IMG/VR virus record: IMGVR_UViG_3300045996_002876
Location: 42,315 to 106,314 of that record
Source: a virus
Reading direction: 5' to 3' (one strand)
Length of the DNA: 64,000 nucleotides
The position numbers and the translations under genes were made by a program. Below the pieces are notes generated by a model. It had not been told where the DNA came from, searched no databases, and saw only the letters and a program-made list of their open reading frames with translations. Below are positions 22,981 through 30,919 of this stretch, one piece after another. How positions within the stretch are numbered: position 1 is the stretch's first letter; each line of letters opens with the position of its first letter.

Positions 22981-23258
22981 TGTGCGTCGTCTCGATGGTG
23001 GCCGACCACTACTGGGACAAGTGGAAGCACCTCCAGCCCCAGGAGGCGTCCCCCACAGTCGTCCCGGTCCCGTGGCCGGCCCCCGTCCCGAACCCGCCGG
23101 CCATCTCCCCGGAGGAGGTCGAGGAGTTCCGCAAGCTCCTCGAGCGGGCCCGCGAATACGACCGGAAGAACTCCGAGCCGGACTGCGAGACCGCCGAGAA
23201 GAAGGCCCGGATCAAGAAGCTCGCCGACGACCTCGGCGTCCCGATCGACTTCCTGTGA
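22980..23258 (+). CDS. Conserved phage protein (MCVVSM family)
   Basis: 92 residues. The opening CVVSMVADHYWDKW, a proline-rich linker, and the closing EEFRKLLERAREYDRKN...PDCETAEKKA...ADDLGV match a widespread phage protein of unknown function. The length agrees with the family. Confidence 0.65.
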   Translation: MCVVSMVADHYWDKWKHLQPQEASPTVVPVPWPAPVPNPPAISPEEVEEFRKLLERAREYDRKNSEPDCETAEKKARIKKLADDLGVPIDFL

Positions 23259-23263
23259 GCCCC

Positions 23264-23701
23264 ATGAAGAACCTGCTCCCCGGCGTGCTCCTGCTGGCCG
23301 CCTTCTCCGCCGCTCAGGCGGCGGAGAAGGCCCCGCCCCCCGCCCTCCTGACCGGCCGCCCGACGGCCCTGGCCTCGACCGACGCCCAGGGGAACACCCG
23401 CGTCCGGGGCGAGACCTTCCGCCTCCTCGTCCCCCAGAAGGACGGGACCCCGAGGACCGTCCCCCTGGACCTCCAGGAGAACCCCGAGCTCGGCCTGATG
23501 CTCCTCCGCCTGGGCCACCGGGAGATCACCCTGGAGGGCACCCTGGTCACCAAGGCCTGGCCCCTGGTCTGGCCGGTCCCCTGGGGCGGCGGGCTCAAGG
23601 CGGTCATCCCGACCGACGGCGTCGAGGTCCTCCGGGTGAGCGAGGTCCGGGTGAACTTCGACAAGGCCCCGGTCGTGAAGCCCGCCCCCGAGGACGACTG
23701 A
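23264..23701 (+). CDS. Predicted secreted protein (145 aa)
   Basis: 145 residues with a textbook signal peptide (MKNLLPGVLLLAAFSAAQAA, cleavage after AQA) and a mature beta-rich domain (GETFRLLVPQKDG, ITLEGTLVTKAWPLVW, VEVLRVSEVRVNFD). It would be exported to the periplasm. Acquisition from a host gene is possible. No family recognised. Confidence 0.6.
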   Translation: MKNLLPGVLLLAAFSAAQAAEKAPPPALLTGRPTALASTDAQGNTRVRGETFRLLVPQKDGTPRTVPLDLQENPELGLMLLRLGHREITLEGTLVTKAWPLVWPVPWGGGLKAVIPTDGVEVLRVSEVRVNFDKAPVVKPAPEDD

Positions 23702-23702
23702 G

Positions 23703-23972
23703 ATGACCCTCCGCGGACAAGAGCTCGAAGAGGCGATCCACCTGGCGGACCACCTCCGCGAGGCCCACAACGGGATCGGCGGCGTGTACCTGTACCTCGG
23801 GCACGACGGGGACAACTCCTGTCGGCTCAAGGACGGGGACGCCGACGAGGTCGGGTACGGGTGTTCGGGGCGGGGCCTGAAGGAGGCCGTCCTCCGGGCC
23901 CGGGCCGATTGGGAAGCCCGGTCCGCCGACGGCCGGGACCCCCGCACGCCCCTCCCGGCGGGCGACCGATGA
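23703..23972 (+). CDS. Hypothetical protein (89 aa)
   Basis: 89 residues: LEEAIHLADHLREAHNG, VYLYLGHDGDN, then a helical tail. Not recognised. ATGA overlap with the next gene. Confidence 0.55.
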   Translation: MTLRGQELEEAIHLADHLREAHNGIGGVYLYLGHDGDNSCRLKDGDADEVGYGCSGRGLKEAVLRARADWEARSADGRDPRTPLPAGDR

Positions 23973-24064
23973 CCTATGACGACTTCCTCTTAACTGCCGC
24001 CCTGGCCCTGGTCGTCGCCCTGTTCGGGGCCGCCTGGGCGAGCGGCTTCTCGGACCGCCCATGA
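23969..24064 (+). CDS. Very small membrane peptide (31 aa)
   Basis: A 31-residue ORF that is almost entirely a transmembrane helix (FLLTAALALVVALFGAAWA). Overlaps both neighbours by 4 nt, the pattern of all genes here, which supports it being translated. Confidence 0.5.
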   Translation: MTYDDFLLTAALALVVALFGAAWASGFSDRP

Positions 24065-25614
24065 CCTACGACCCGACGTACCTGGCCCGCCAGGAGGCCG
24101 CCCGCCAGCTCCAGGAGCGGGTGGCCCTCCAGTACCGGCTGGCCGAGCGGATCAGCTCGGCCTCGTACATCGAGTACCTCAAGCACGTGGTCATCGACTC
24201 GGCCCCGGAGCCCCGGAAGTTCGTCGAGAAGGCGGAGGACTGGCAGTGGGACCAGGCCTACACGGTGGCCGGGCCCCTGGAGGTGGTGTGCGGGGTCAAG
24301 AAGAAGTACGACGGCCCGCGGATGCTCTGGCGGACCCTCCCCCGGGGCCACGACAAGACGTCGTCCACCGGCCGGGCCCTGAACTGGTGCCTGGCCTTCA
24401 CCAAGCGGTACTTCTCGGCCGTGGTGGCGGCCGCCGACCGCGAGCAGGCCGGGTACCTGACCGAGTTCATGCGGCAGGAGGCCGACCTCAACCCCTGGTT
24501 CAAGAACCGCCTCCAGTTCAAGACCAACACCGTCGTCGGGTACAACGGGGCGAACCTCAAGGTCCTGGCGGCCGACGCGTTCGGGACGTTCGGGCAGAAG
24601 CCGGACATCACCATCTGCGACGAGCTGAGCCACTGGCAGAGTGAGGGCCTGTGGGAGGCCCTGTACACCGGCCTGGGGAAGCGGGCCGGGCGGGGGGTCC
24701 TGCTCATCCTGTCGAACGCCGGGGTGATCGGGTCGTGGCAGTGGAAGGTCCGGGAGGAGGCCCGGCGGAGCTACGAGATGTTCCGGCGGACCGGGCGGCC
24801 GGGCCTCTGGCACTTCTTCGAGGCCCCCGGCCCGATGGCCTCGTGGATGAAGGGGACGGAGCTGTTCCGGGAGCAGGAGCGGACCCTCCCCCCGAACGTG
24901 TTCAAGCGGCTGTTCTTGAATAAGTGGCTCGACCCGGCCGACGACTGCGGGTTCGTCACCCGCGGGGAGGCCCAGGCCTGCGCCGACAAGGGCCGGGAGC
25001 TGGGCCTGGCCATGCGGGACAAGGGGGAACCGGACGTCGAGTACGTGGCCTCCATCGACTACGGGCCCAAGAAGGACCGGACGGTCTGCACGGTCGGCCA
25101 CCGGGAGGGGGAGACCCTGCCGATCGACCGGATGGAGGTCTGGCAGGGCAAGGACTTCCCGGACGGCCGCGTGCCGGTGGCGAAGGTCGAGGAGTGGATC
25201 GAGACCACGGCCAAGAACTTCCCTAAGGTCACCTTCCTGTGCGACCCCTACCAGCTCGAGGGGACCATCCAGCGGTACTCGTCCGTCTACCCGATGGAGC
25301 GGTTCGAGCCCCGCGGCGGCAAGGCCAACTACGAAATGGCCCAGATCCTCCGCCTCCTCCTGTGCGAGCGGCGGATCTTCTGGTACCCGGGGTGTGGGTC
25401 GGTCCTGGTCAAGCACCCCGGGGGGGCCTTGCAGGAGCACACCCTGGTGGACGAGCTGGCCGAGCTGATCACCAAGCAGATGAGTTACGGGTACCGCCTG
25501 GACCACATGAGCAACAAGCACGACGACCGCGCGGTCGGGATTGGCATGCTGGCCTGGCGCCTGATCGGGTCGGAACGCCGCCGCCAGTTCCGCTTCTCGG
25601 AGCACTACCTGTGA
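24061..25614 (+). CDS. terL: Terminase large subunit
   Basis: 517 residues. The ATPase half has RTLPRGHDKTSSTG (an unusual Walker A, GHDKTS), VVAAADREQAGYL and Walker B ITICDELSHW with the catalytic Glu. The nuclease half has ASIDYGPKKD, FLCDPYQLEG and SNKHDDRAVGIG, the three acidic clusters of the RNase H-fold nuclease. It pumps DNA into the procapsid and cuts it. Portal and capsid genes do not follow, which is unusual. Confidence 0.88.
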   Translation: MTYDPTYLARQEAARQLQERVALQYRLAERISSASYIEYLKHVVIDSAPEPRKFVEKAEDWQWDQAYTVAGPLEVVCGVKKKYDGPRMLWRTLPRGHDKTSSTGRALNWCLAFTKRYFSAVVAAADREQAGYLTEFMRQEADLNPWFKNRLQFKTNTVVGYNGANLKVLAADAFGTFGQKPDITICDELSHWQSEGLWEALYTGLGKRAGRGVLLILSNAGVIGSWQWKVREEARRSYEMFRRTGRPGLWHFFEAPGPMASWMKGTELFREQERTLPPNVFKRLFLNKWLDPADDCGFVTRGEAQACADKGRELGLAMRDKGEPDVEYVASIDYGPKKDRTVCTVGHREGETLPIDRMEVWQGKDFPDGRVPVAKVEEWIETTAKNFPKVTFLCDPYQLEGTIQRYSSVYPMERFEPRGGKANYEMAQILRLLLCERRIFWYPGCGSVLVKHPGGALQEHTLVDELAELITKQMSYGYRLDHMSNKHDDRAVGIGMLAWRLIGSERRRQFRFSEHYL

Positions 25615-25961
25615 CCCCCCGCCCCGAGCCCCGCATGGACGGCAAGTCCCTCGCCCGCGCCCGCCGCCAGTGCCTCCTCGCCCTCCGCCGGGCCGACCGG
25701 GCCGGGGTCGAGGGGCTGACCCTGACCGACCTGTTCGGGTACCTGTCCACCCGGAAGGCCTTCCGGGACTTCCGGGCCTGGTCCTTCCGCGAGATCCTCG
25801 GCGTCCTCCGGGACAGCCGGGCCCCGGGCCCGGACCTGGCCGAGGACGTGATCGGGGCCCTCGAGTGGCTGGCCTCGGACGGCCTCTTGGTCATCGGGGA
25901 GGGGGACGGGGAGACGGTCCTGTTGTTAACCGAGCGGGGCCGCGACCCCGGGGAGAAGTGA
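25611..25961 (+). CDS. Hypothetical helical protein (116 aa)
   Basis: 116 residues from GTG 25611; ARARRQCLLALRRADRAGV, then LTDLFGYLSTRKAFRDF and ALEWLASDGLLVIGEGDGE, a winged-helix-like ending. A regulator is possible. Confidence 0.55.
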   Translation: MTPRPEPRMDGKSLARARRQCLLALRRADRAGVEGLTLTDLFGYLSTRKAFRDFRAWSFREILGVLRDSRAPGPDLAEDVIGALEWLASDGLLVIGEGDGETVLLLTERGRDPGEK

Positions 25962-26146
25962 TGGCCCACCCCGGCTACGCGTGCAAGGCCTGTGCGAAGA
26001 CGTACCACTGGTGCTGCTCGTGCGGGGACCCGACGGCCGACCCGGACTTCCACGCCCTGGCCGCCGGGTACTGCTCTCCCGCCTGCCTGGAGGCCGGCGG
26101 GGGCCCGCCGTTCGTGCCGGAGTCCGCCGACGAGGAGGGGACATGA
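25961..26146 (+). CDS. Small zinc-binding protein (61 aa)
   Basis: 61 residues with CKAC, CCSCG and YCSPAC clusters, sufficient for one or two zinc ions. ATGA overlap with the next gene. Not recognised. Confidence 0.6.
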   Translation: MAHPGYACKACAKTYHWCCSCGDPTADPDFHALAAGYCSPACLEAGGGPPFVPESADEEGT

Positions 26147-26358
26147 CCACCTACCGCGACACCCCCGTCTGCCCGACGTGCGGGCGGGTGGCCGACGAGG
26201 ACTGGGACGTCCACATCGACATGGACTACTACTGGCGGGGCTGGTCGACCGGGGACACGGCCTTCGTCCTGTGCCGGGGGTGCGACACCGGGTACGAGGT
26301 GGAGTGCCTGGCGGTCCCGACCTTCCGGAGCTACCCGATTCCCGAAAGGGGGAAGTGA
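26143..26358 (+). CDS. Small zinc-binding protein (71 aa)
   Basis: 71 residues with CPTCG and LCRGCD pairs around an acidic/aromatic stretch (DWDVHIDMDYYWRGW). A single zinc ribbon. Not recognised. Confidence 0.6.
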   Translation: MTTYRDTPVCPTCGRVADEDWDVHIDMDYYWRGWSTGDTAFVLCRGCDTGYEVECLAVPTFRSYPIPERGK

Positions 26359-26359
26359 C

Positions 26360-26767
26360 ATGAGCGTGCTACTTGGGTCGGCTCACTGGGACTGGACCAA
26401 GCGGCCGACCGGGGTGTGGGACCGCCGGGCCCCGGGCCTGGCCCACCCGCGGGCCGTCTTCCCGCCGGTCCAGTGCATGGTGGTCAACGCCGTCGGCGGG
26501 CGGGTCGAGGACGTGGTGGCCGTCGACTTCGACGCCGACCGGGTGTGCGTCCTGTCCCACCGGTACGAGGACGGGAAGAAGGTGTTCACCTGCGACCCGG
26601 TCACCCGCCGGCCGGTCGAGGAGTGGGTCCACGTCCCGGGGGTGACCGTCCGCCCCCTCCCGGCCGAGCTCCTGCTCGAGCAGGAGCGGAAGGCCCTGGC
26701 CAGGAAGGGGTACAAGCGGGAGGCCGACGGGACGATCTCGACCGGGCACCCGACGGCCGACGCCTAG
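26360..26767 (+). CDS. Hypothetical protein, last gene of the rightward operon
   Basis: 135 residues, beta-rich N-terminal part (CMVVNAVGGRVEDVVAVDF, CVLSHRYEDGKKVFTCD) and a helical basic end. The next feature is the operon terminator. Not recognised. Confidence 0.6.
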   Translation: MSVLLGSAHWDWTKRPTGVWDRRAPGLAHPRAVFPPVQCMVVNAVGGRVEDVVAVDFDADRVCVLSHRYEDGKKVFTCDPVTRRPVEEWVHVPGVTVRPLPAELLLEQERKALARKGYKREADGTISTGHPTADA

Positions 26768-26794
26768 GGACCGGACACCCGACCGCCGAAAAAC

Positions 26795-26832
26795 AAAAAG
26801 ACGGCGAGCCTTGAGGGCTCGCCGTCTTTTTT
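26795..26832. terminator. Bidirectional rho-independent terminator
   Basis: AAAAAGACGGCGAGCC, a TTGAG loop, then GGCTCGCCGTC followed by a T-run. With A-run on the left and T-run on the right, it ends both the rightward operon (stop 26767) and the leftward accessory arm (last stop 26881). The rest of 26768-26880 holds no gene. Confidence 0.9.
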
Positions 26833-26880
26833 ATTGGGAAGGCCGGTCCGGCCGTCATCCAGAAGGGGCGAACGGAAAGG

Positions 26881-27072
26881 TCACGAGGCCACCTCGATCT
26901 CGTCCTCGAAGTACCAGGCCACCTTCGTCGGGGCCGGGCGGAAGGCCGGCCCGTTCCCGAACCACACCATGTACGGGGGCTGGAGCCAGTCGAACTCGGC
27001 CCGCCCCTTGACGACCCCGACCGCCCCGGTCTGTTTGTCCCGGACCCGGTCGTTGAGATTGAACGCGAACAC
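26881..27072 (-). CDS. Small beta-barrel-like protein (63 aa)
   Basis: 63 residues from GTG 27072. FNLNDRVRDKQTGAVGVVKG resembles the opening of KOW/SH3-like domains; WLQPPYMVWFGNG and VAWYFEDEIEVAS complete a small barrel. The distal gene of the minus arm, next to the terminator. Confidence 0.55.
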   Translation of the reverse strand: MFAFNLNDRVRDKQTGAVGVVKGRAEFDWLQPPYMVWFGNGPAFRPAPTKVAWYFEDEIEVAS

Positions 27073-27153
27073 GGTCAGTTCCTGTCGGGGGTCTCGATCT
27101 ACTCCGGATTCCCGGCCCGCCCCGGCGAGCCAGGCCGGTCAAACTTACGCACG

Positions 27154-27348
27154 TCAGGTCCCCGCGGGGTAGTACTGGTCGGCCCGGATCGGGACGACCC
27201 GGACGTTCGACGGGCTGGACTCACAGTGCCAGTCCTTCCGGGCCCGCTCGGCCACCTGCTCGGCGATCGGCCGGGTGGTGCAGACGGCCAGGACCGCGTC
27301 GTCCGGTAAAGAGGCCCCCCGGACCAGGTACAAGTGCTCCGTATCCAT
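27154..27348 (-). CDS. Hypothetical protein (64 aa)
   Basis: ATG 27348 overlaps the upstream TAA by one base. EHLYLVRGASLPDDAVLAVC, then AEQVAERARKDW and NVRVVPIRADQYYP suggest a ferredoxin-like fold. Not recognised. Confidence 0.6.
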   Translation of the reverse strand: MDTEHLYLVRGASLPDDAVLAVCTTRPIAEQVAERARKDWHCESSPSNVRVVPIRADQYYPAGT

Positions 27349-27569
27349 TATCCCCTCGCCTCCACTTCCACCGGGCTCCCGGCGGCCCACACCTCGGTCC
27401 TGGCCTCGCGGACGGTGAACGTCCGGTCGCCCACGGTCACCTCCCGCTCGGCCATGTTCCGGACGGACACTCCGGCCGCCCCCAGGTTCCGGACCACCTT
27501 GTACCGGCGGCCGGCGTACCAGAAGCCCCGGCCCTTCGGGAGGTCGCCGAGGCGGACGGTCTTCCTCAT
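27348..27569 (-). CDS. Small phage beta protein (VRLGDLP family)
   Basis: 73 residues: VRLGDLPKGRGFWYAGRRYK then strands ending TEVWAAGSPVEVEA. The V-x-L-x-D-L-P-x-G-x-x-F-x-x-x-G-x-x-Y opening is shared with the proteins at 37661, 38467 and 43602. These are common phage beta-barrel-like proteins with no known role. Confidence 0.6.
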   Translation of the reverse strand: MRKTVRLGDLPKGRGFWYAGRRYKVVRNLGAAGVSVRNMAEREVTVGDRTFTVREARTEVWAAGSPVEVEARG

Positions 27570-27727
27570 GCGACTTCAACCAGGCCGGCGCCGTCGATCT
27601 CGTCCAGGAGTTCGTCATTCTCCTCCCCGGGCTCGTCGTGGTCCAAGATCGAACAGTCGGCCGGGACCGAACAGAAGACGGCGGTCACACACCCGCCCTC
27701 GCAGACCACGATGATTCGCGGCTTCAC
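27566..27727 (-). CDS. Small acidic protein (53 aa)
   Basis: GTG 27727 to TGA 27566, with GTGA/ATGA-type overlaps at both ends. It reads VKPRIIVVCEGGCVTAVFCS, then CSILDHDEPGEENDELL. The 'IVV-EGG-V-AV...D-D' opening is common in small planctomycete and phage proteins of unknown function. Confidence 0.6.
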   Translation of the reverse strand: MKPRIIVVCEGGCVTAVFCSVPADCSILDHDEPGEENDELLDEIDGAGLVEVA

Positions 27728-27975
27728 GGGCCCCTCCTCCCGGCCTTCCGTCGCCGCCGGGCGATGGCCCGGACGGCCCCCAGGAGGGTCCGGAAGTACA
27801 GCCCGCGGGAGTCCGTGAGGGTCATCCCGCCGGGGCTGACCGGGATGTACGGGTAGGCGAACCCCTTCCAGTATCGGACCCGCCAGCCCGACGCGGGGTG
27901 GTGGTAGGTGATCCGGCCGTCGGGGTCCGGCCCGGCCTCCACCCAGCCGGCCGGAAGTCTGGTTTTGGCTCTCAT
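27724..27975 (-). CDS. Hypothetical protein (83 aa)
   Basis: 83 residues from ATG 27975: LPAGWVEAGPDPDGRITYHH, WRVRYWKGFAYPYI, then GLYFRTLLGAVRAIARRRRK. The strand-rich first half and basic tail suggest nucleic acid contact. Not recognised. Confidence 0.6.
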   Translation of the reverse strand: MRAKTRLPAGWVEAGPDPDGRITYHHPASGWRVRYWKGFAYPYIPVSPGGMTLTDSRGLYFRTLLGAVRAIARRRRKAGRRGP

Positions 27976-28172
27976 GTCACCTCCGCCGGGGTCACTTTGG
28001 CCAGGGCTTGCTCCAGCCGCCACACGGCGACCCGTTCGAGCAGGTCTTCGGGCTTACTCCTGACCGGCCAGGTGAACCCGCACGGGCACTCCCCGGTCCC
28101 GGCGTACCGGCCGGCCTCGTCCGGGGCCCAGACGGTGGTGGCCGGGGCCTCGCAGGCGGGACAGGCGGTCAC
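27972..28172 (-). CDS. Zinc-ribbon protein (66 aa)
   Basis: 66 residues from GTG 28172: CPACEAP...CPCGFTWPVRSK forms one zinc ribbon, followed by a helix (LLERVAVWRLEQALAKV). Not further assigned. Confidence 0.6.
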   Translation of the reverse strand: MTACPACEAPATTVWAPDEAGRYAGTGECPCGFTWPVRSKPEDLLERVAVWRLEQALAKVTPAEVT

Positions 28173-28459
28173 GCGGACCTCCAGGGGGCGTCCCCAAGAA
28201 AGTCCGTTACCAGGGCCTCCAGCCGGCCCAGGCGGCGGGCGCAGGTGGTCAGGTTCAACCAGACGACTTCGCGGACCGGGGGCGAGGCCCCGTCGCAGAC
28301 CACCTGGCTGAAGGCGTAATTCGCGTCCACGAACCGGTAGGTCGCGTCCATGACCTCCCGGAGGAGGCCGCGGGCGTACTCCAGCTTACACTCGGGACAC
28401 AGGTCCTTGACCTGCCGGTGGACGCAGTCCCCGGAGTGTCTCTCGCCGCCGGCGCTCAT
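28169..28459 (-). CDS. Hypothetical protein (96 aa)
   Basis: 96 residues from ATG 28459; CVHRQVKDLCPEC at the N-terminus could bind one zinc, then helices (GLLREVMDATYRFVDANYAF, LTTCARRLGRLEALVTDFL). GTGA overlap downstream. Confidence 0.6.
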   Translation of the reverse strand: MSAGGERHSGDCVHRQVKDLCPECKLEYARGLLREVMDATYRFVDANYAFSQVVCDGASPPVREVVWLNLTTCARRLGRLEALVTDFLGDAPWRSA

Positions 28460-28695
28460 GGGGTCTCCCTGGTTATCCGGACCCGGAACACGACGGTCAC
28501 CTCGACCTCCCGGTCGACCCACCCGATGTCGTCGTACCGGGGCGCCCGCGGGGGCAGGAGGGACAAGCCGTCGTACCGGGTCTCCCGGTACAGGAACGGG
28601 TCCCGGTCGGTCACGTTCCACCGCTCGAGGGCCTCGCGGACGGCCTGGGCCTCGGGGACGGGCTCGGGCCGGGGCGGCGGGGGCAAGGGGGGCAT
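28456..28695 (-). CDS. Hypothetical protein (79 aa)
   Basis: 79 residues. Proline-rich start, a helix (AQAVREALERWNVTDRD), and a C-terminal strand pair (WVDREVEVTVVFRVRITRE). ATG 28695 overlaps the upstream stop as TGATG. Confidence 0.55.
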   Translation of the reverse strand: MPPLPPPPRPEPVPEAQAVREALERWNVTDRDPFLYRETRYDGLSLLPPRAPRYDDIGWVDREVEVTVVFRVRITRETP

Positions 28696-28904
28696 CAGGA
28701 GCCCTCCCGCGGGCGGATCTTCGGGGAAAAGACCACGTCGGCCTGGCACACGGGACAGGGCGCGTGCCCGAACGCCAGGTGGTCCCGCGGGTCGTGCTCG
28801 ACCCGGAGCTCGGCCCGGGTCGCTTCCAGCTCGGACTTACAGGAGTGACAGTCGCCCAACCAGCGGGCGTCGGCCGGGGGCGTACCCCGCTTGAGGATCT
28901 TCAA
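28695..28904 (-). CDS. Zinc-ribbon protein (69 aa)
   Basis: 69 residues from TTG 28904, which overlaps the upstream stop as TTGA; no ATG or GTG is available. Two cysteine pairs (CHSC and CPVC) 32 residues apart flank an ELEATRAEL helix. Similar two-pair proteins are common in phages. Confidence 0.6.
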   Translation of the reverse strand: MKILKRGTPPADARWLGDCHSCKSELEATRAELRVEHDPRDHLAFGHAPCPVCQADVVFSPKIRPREGS

Positions 28905-29158
28905 CTCTCGTCCTCCCGGATGGCCTGGTCGGCGGCCCGGTGGACGTCCCGGGCCAGGAGGTCGACCCCGGCCGTCGGGGCGGCCATCCGGCGGACCCGA
29001 CACAGGGCGTCAAAAAGGGCCTCGGCCCGCTCCCGCTCGACGGCCAGCTCCCGCTCCAGCCACCCGTCCCGGGGGACGACCGGCGGGGGGCCGTCGGGGG
29101 GCCGGGGGGCCTCCGCGACCCCGCGGGCGGCCAGTTCGAACCCGCTGTCTCCGGTCAT
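28901..29158 (-). CDS. Hypothetical helical protein (85 aa)
   Basis: 85 residues with an AGGAGG ribosome site upstream. WLERELAVERERAEALFDAL and VHRAADQAIRE are helical. Not recognised. Confidence 0.6.
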   Translation of the reverse strand: MTGDSGFELAARGVAEAPRPPDGPPPVVPRDGWLERELAVERERAEALFDALCRVRRMAAPTAGVDLLARDVHRAADQAIREDES

Positions 29159-29179
29159 GCCTTCCTCCTCGGTGGGCGG

Positions 29180-29380
29180 TCAGTCACCGGGGCGGGTCTT
29201 CCCGCCCCTCAGTAGTAGGAGCCGCAGGACGGCCCGCCGGGGGTACCGGCGGCCGCCGTCCAGGACCAGGGTCCCGTTGGGCGTCCGGGTGACGAACCGG
29301 CCGTCGGCCGACGACCCGTCCCGGAACACGACCCGGACCATTTTCCCGGGGTAGGTGGCGGTGTGCTTACCCATCACCAT
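29180..29380 (-). CDS. Hypothetical protein (66 aa)
   Basis: 66 residues from ATG 29380; ATG 29374 gives 64 residues and cannot be excluded. YPGKMVRVVFRDGSSADGRF, then LVLDGGRRYPRRAVL look like a small beta barrel (Sm/SH3-like). It overlaps the end of the upstream gene by 14 nt or less. Confidence 0.5.
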   Translation of the reverse strand: MVMGKHTATYPGKMVRVVFRDGSSADGRFVTRTPNGTLVLDGGRRYPRRAVLRLLLLRGGKTRPGD

Positions 29381-29747
29381 CACCGGGCGGCCCGCCGGGG
29401 CCCCAATCGTACTCGCCGGTCCGGTCGGCCTCCCGCTCGAACCGGTCCTGCTCGTCCTGGTGGCGGTTGCACAGGGGCTCCTCCCGCCCCCGGTGGTCGA
29501 AGGTGGCCAGGCTGTCACACCGGGCGCACAGGCCGGCGGCCGACCGGGCCCGGATATACTCGGGGCCGTGGAGGGCCTCCCAGACGGCCGGCCCGAGGCC
29601 GGCCAGGGCCTTCCGGTACAGGAGCCCGACCTCGTTGGCCAGGATTACGTCCGGGGCGTTGAGCCGGAGGAGACGGGCCAGCCGGTCAACAGAGGCCAGG
29701 AGGCGGGCCCGGAGCTCGGGGGTCAGAGTCGGTTTGAACTCACTCAT
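29367..29747 (-). CDS. Hypothetical protein with C-terminal zinc finger (126 aa)
   Basis: 126 residues. Helical N-terminal half (LRARLLASVDRLARLLRL, ILANEVGLLYRKAL), then CARCDSLATFDHRGREEPLC and NRHQ, a CxxC...CxxxH-type zinc site (cut here). Not assigned. Confidence 0.6.
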   Translation of the reverse strand: MSEFKPTLTPELRARLLASVDRLARLLRLNAPDVILANEVGLLYRKALAGLGPAVWEALHGPEYIRARSAAGLCARCDSLATFDHRGREEPLCNRHQDEQDRFEREADRTGEYDWGPGGPPGDGDG

Positions 29748-29749
29748 GC

Positions 29750-30025
29750 TCAGTCCCACCCGTATTTGTCGGACACCAGGCTCATGATCTCGTCCAGGGT
29801 CCGGGCCCCGAGGACCTCCCACGGGGCCCCGTACGTCCACACCTCGCACAGGAACACGTCGGTCAGGGGGTCGTGCCAGACGGACCCGCAGAAGTCCCAC
29901 CCGCTGTACTGGCCGAACCCGTCCGGGTTGGCCCGGAGGAGGGCCTCGGCCCCGTCCTCGACCCGGTGGTCGAAGTTCGACATGACCTCGCCCAGGCGGC
30001 GGGGCGGGCGGATGGAGCTACTCAT
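29750..30025 (-). CDS. Hypothetical protein (91 aa)
   Basis: 91 residues; SNFDHRVEDGAEALLRANP, SGWDFCGSVWHDPLTDVF, then ARTLDEIMSLVSDKYG. It starts 8 nt inside the previous gene. Not recognised. Confidence 0.6.
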   Translation of the reverse strand: MSSSIRPPRRLGEVMSNFDHRVEDGAEALLRANPDGFGQYSGWDFCGSVWHDPLTDVFLCEVWTYGAPWEVLGARTLDEIMSLVSDKYGWD

Positions 30026-30275
30026 CGTCCTCGCCCGCCGGCAGGGCCTCCGCCTCGAACCCCCCGCGGTCGTGGACGGCGAGCTGGTTGTTGTCCTTCC
30101 AGAAGATCAGGTACCCGACTTCGGAGTCCGGGTCCCCGTCCTCTACCGCCGTCTCGTCCAGGACGTCCCGGGCCGTGTACTCGTGCCCGTTCCCGTCCAT
30201 GCCCAGCCAGTGGACCTTTCGCGAGGGCCAGTGGACGATCACGGCCCCGTACGCCATCTCGGAGTCGGGGAGCAT
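30018..30275 (-). CDS. Hypothetical protein (85 aa)
   Basis: 85 residues: MAYGAVIVHWPSRKVHWLGM, then EVGYLIFWKDNNQLAVHDRG. Alternating strands and turns. The start overlaps the upstream TAA by one base. Not recognised. Confidence 0.6.
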   Translation of the reverse strand: MLPDSEMAYGAVIVHWPSRKVHWLGMDGNGHEYTARDVLDETAVEDGDPDSEVGYLIFWKDNNQLAVHDRGGFEAEALPAGEDDE

Positions 30276-30544
30276 TATTCGTCCTCCGCGAACGGGAGTT
30301 CGCCGGCTTCCAGGGCGACCTTCAGGACCCGAAGGATGTAGGCCTCCTCCCCCTCGCCCTCGAGCAGAGGGAAGGTCTTCCAGGCCTCCAGGTCCCGGAC
30401 GTCGAACGTGCTCGCCCGCTCGGTCACGTCGGTCGTGAACGAGTACCGGAGGGGGCGGGAGTACAGGTCGTCCTTGTACGCCCGGTACACGGACACCCCG
30501 TTGGCCCGCAGGACCTCGTCCGGCTCGACCCAGTCCATCGGCAT
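30275..30544 (-). CDS. Hypothetical protein (89 aa)
   Basis: 89 residues; SVYRAYKDDLYSRPLRYSF, FDVRDLEAWKTFPLLEG and AYILRVLKVALEAGEL. Mixed alpha/beta, acidic. Not recognised. Confidence 0.6.
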   Translation of the reverse strand: MPMDWVEPDEVLRANGVSVYRAYKDDLYSRPLRYSFTTDVTERASTFDVRDLEAWKTFPLLEGEGEEAYILRVLKVALEAGELPFAEDE

Positions 30545-30547
30545 GGC

Positions 30548-30919
30548 TCAGTACTCCGAGGGCAGGAGGATCAAGGGTACCGTGGTGTCCAGGTACAAGG
30601 TAATCTCGGAGAGCGGGAAATCCGTGAATTCCAGCTCCTTCCGCCAGTACACCGGCCCGGCCGTGTCGTGGACGCACTCCAGGACGGCGGTCCTGTCGGG
30701 GTTGACCCGGAGTTTCCAGAAGACCATGGGGTCTCTCCGGATCTCCGGCGTCTCCACCCAGGCCCCCCATATTTCGCCGAGGAGCCAGTGACAACCGGCC
30801 TCCCGCATTAAAAACCGGAAGCCTTCCGTGTACGTCAGATCCCGGAACAGGGGGTCCCGGTACGTCTGGTCCCCGCCGGTGAACTGGCGGAGCCCGGCCT
30901 CGAGGTCGGCGGCGGTCAC
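30548..30919 (-). CDS. DUF6876-like phage protein
   Basis: 123 residues from GTG 30919 (GTGA overlap). ADLEAGLRQFTGGDQTYRDP, LTYTEGFRFLMREAGCHWLL, VFWKLRV, then LEFTDFPLSEITLYLD and the closing LILLPSEY follow the DUF6876 pattern from end to end. The family is frequent on plasmids and phages and has no known activity. The ending 'LLPSEY' is diagnostic. Confidence 0.75.
   Translation of the reverse strand: MTAADLEAGLRQFTGGDQTYRDPLFRDLTYTEGFRFLMREAGCHWLLGEIWGAWVETPEIRRDPMVFWKLRVNPDRTAVLECVHDTAGPVYWRKELEFTDFPLSEITLYLDTTVPLILLPSEY

Noticed and set aside
22612-23701. Spanin or holin-endolysin lysis cassette
   Set aside because: A membrane coiled-coil protein and a signal-peptide protein are present, but no lysozyme, amidase or lipobox was seen, so no lysis role is claimed.
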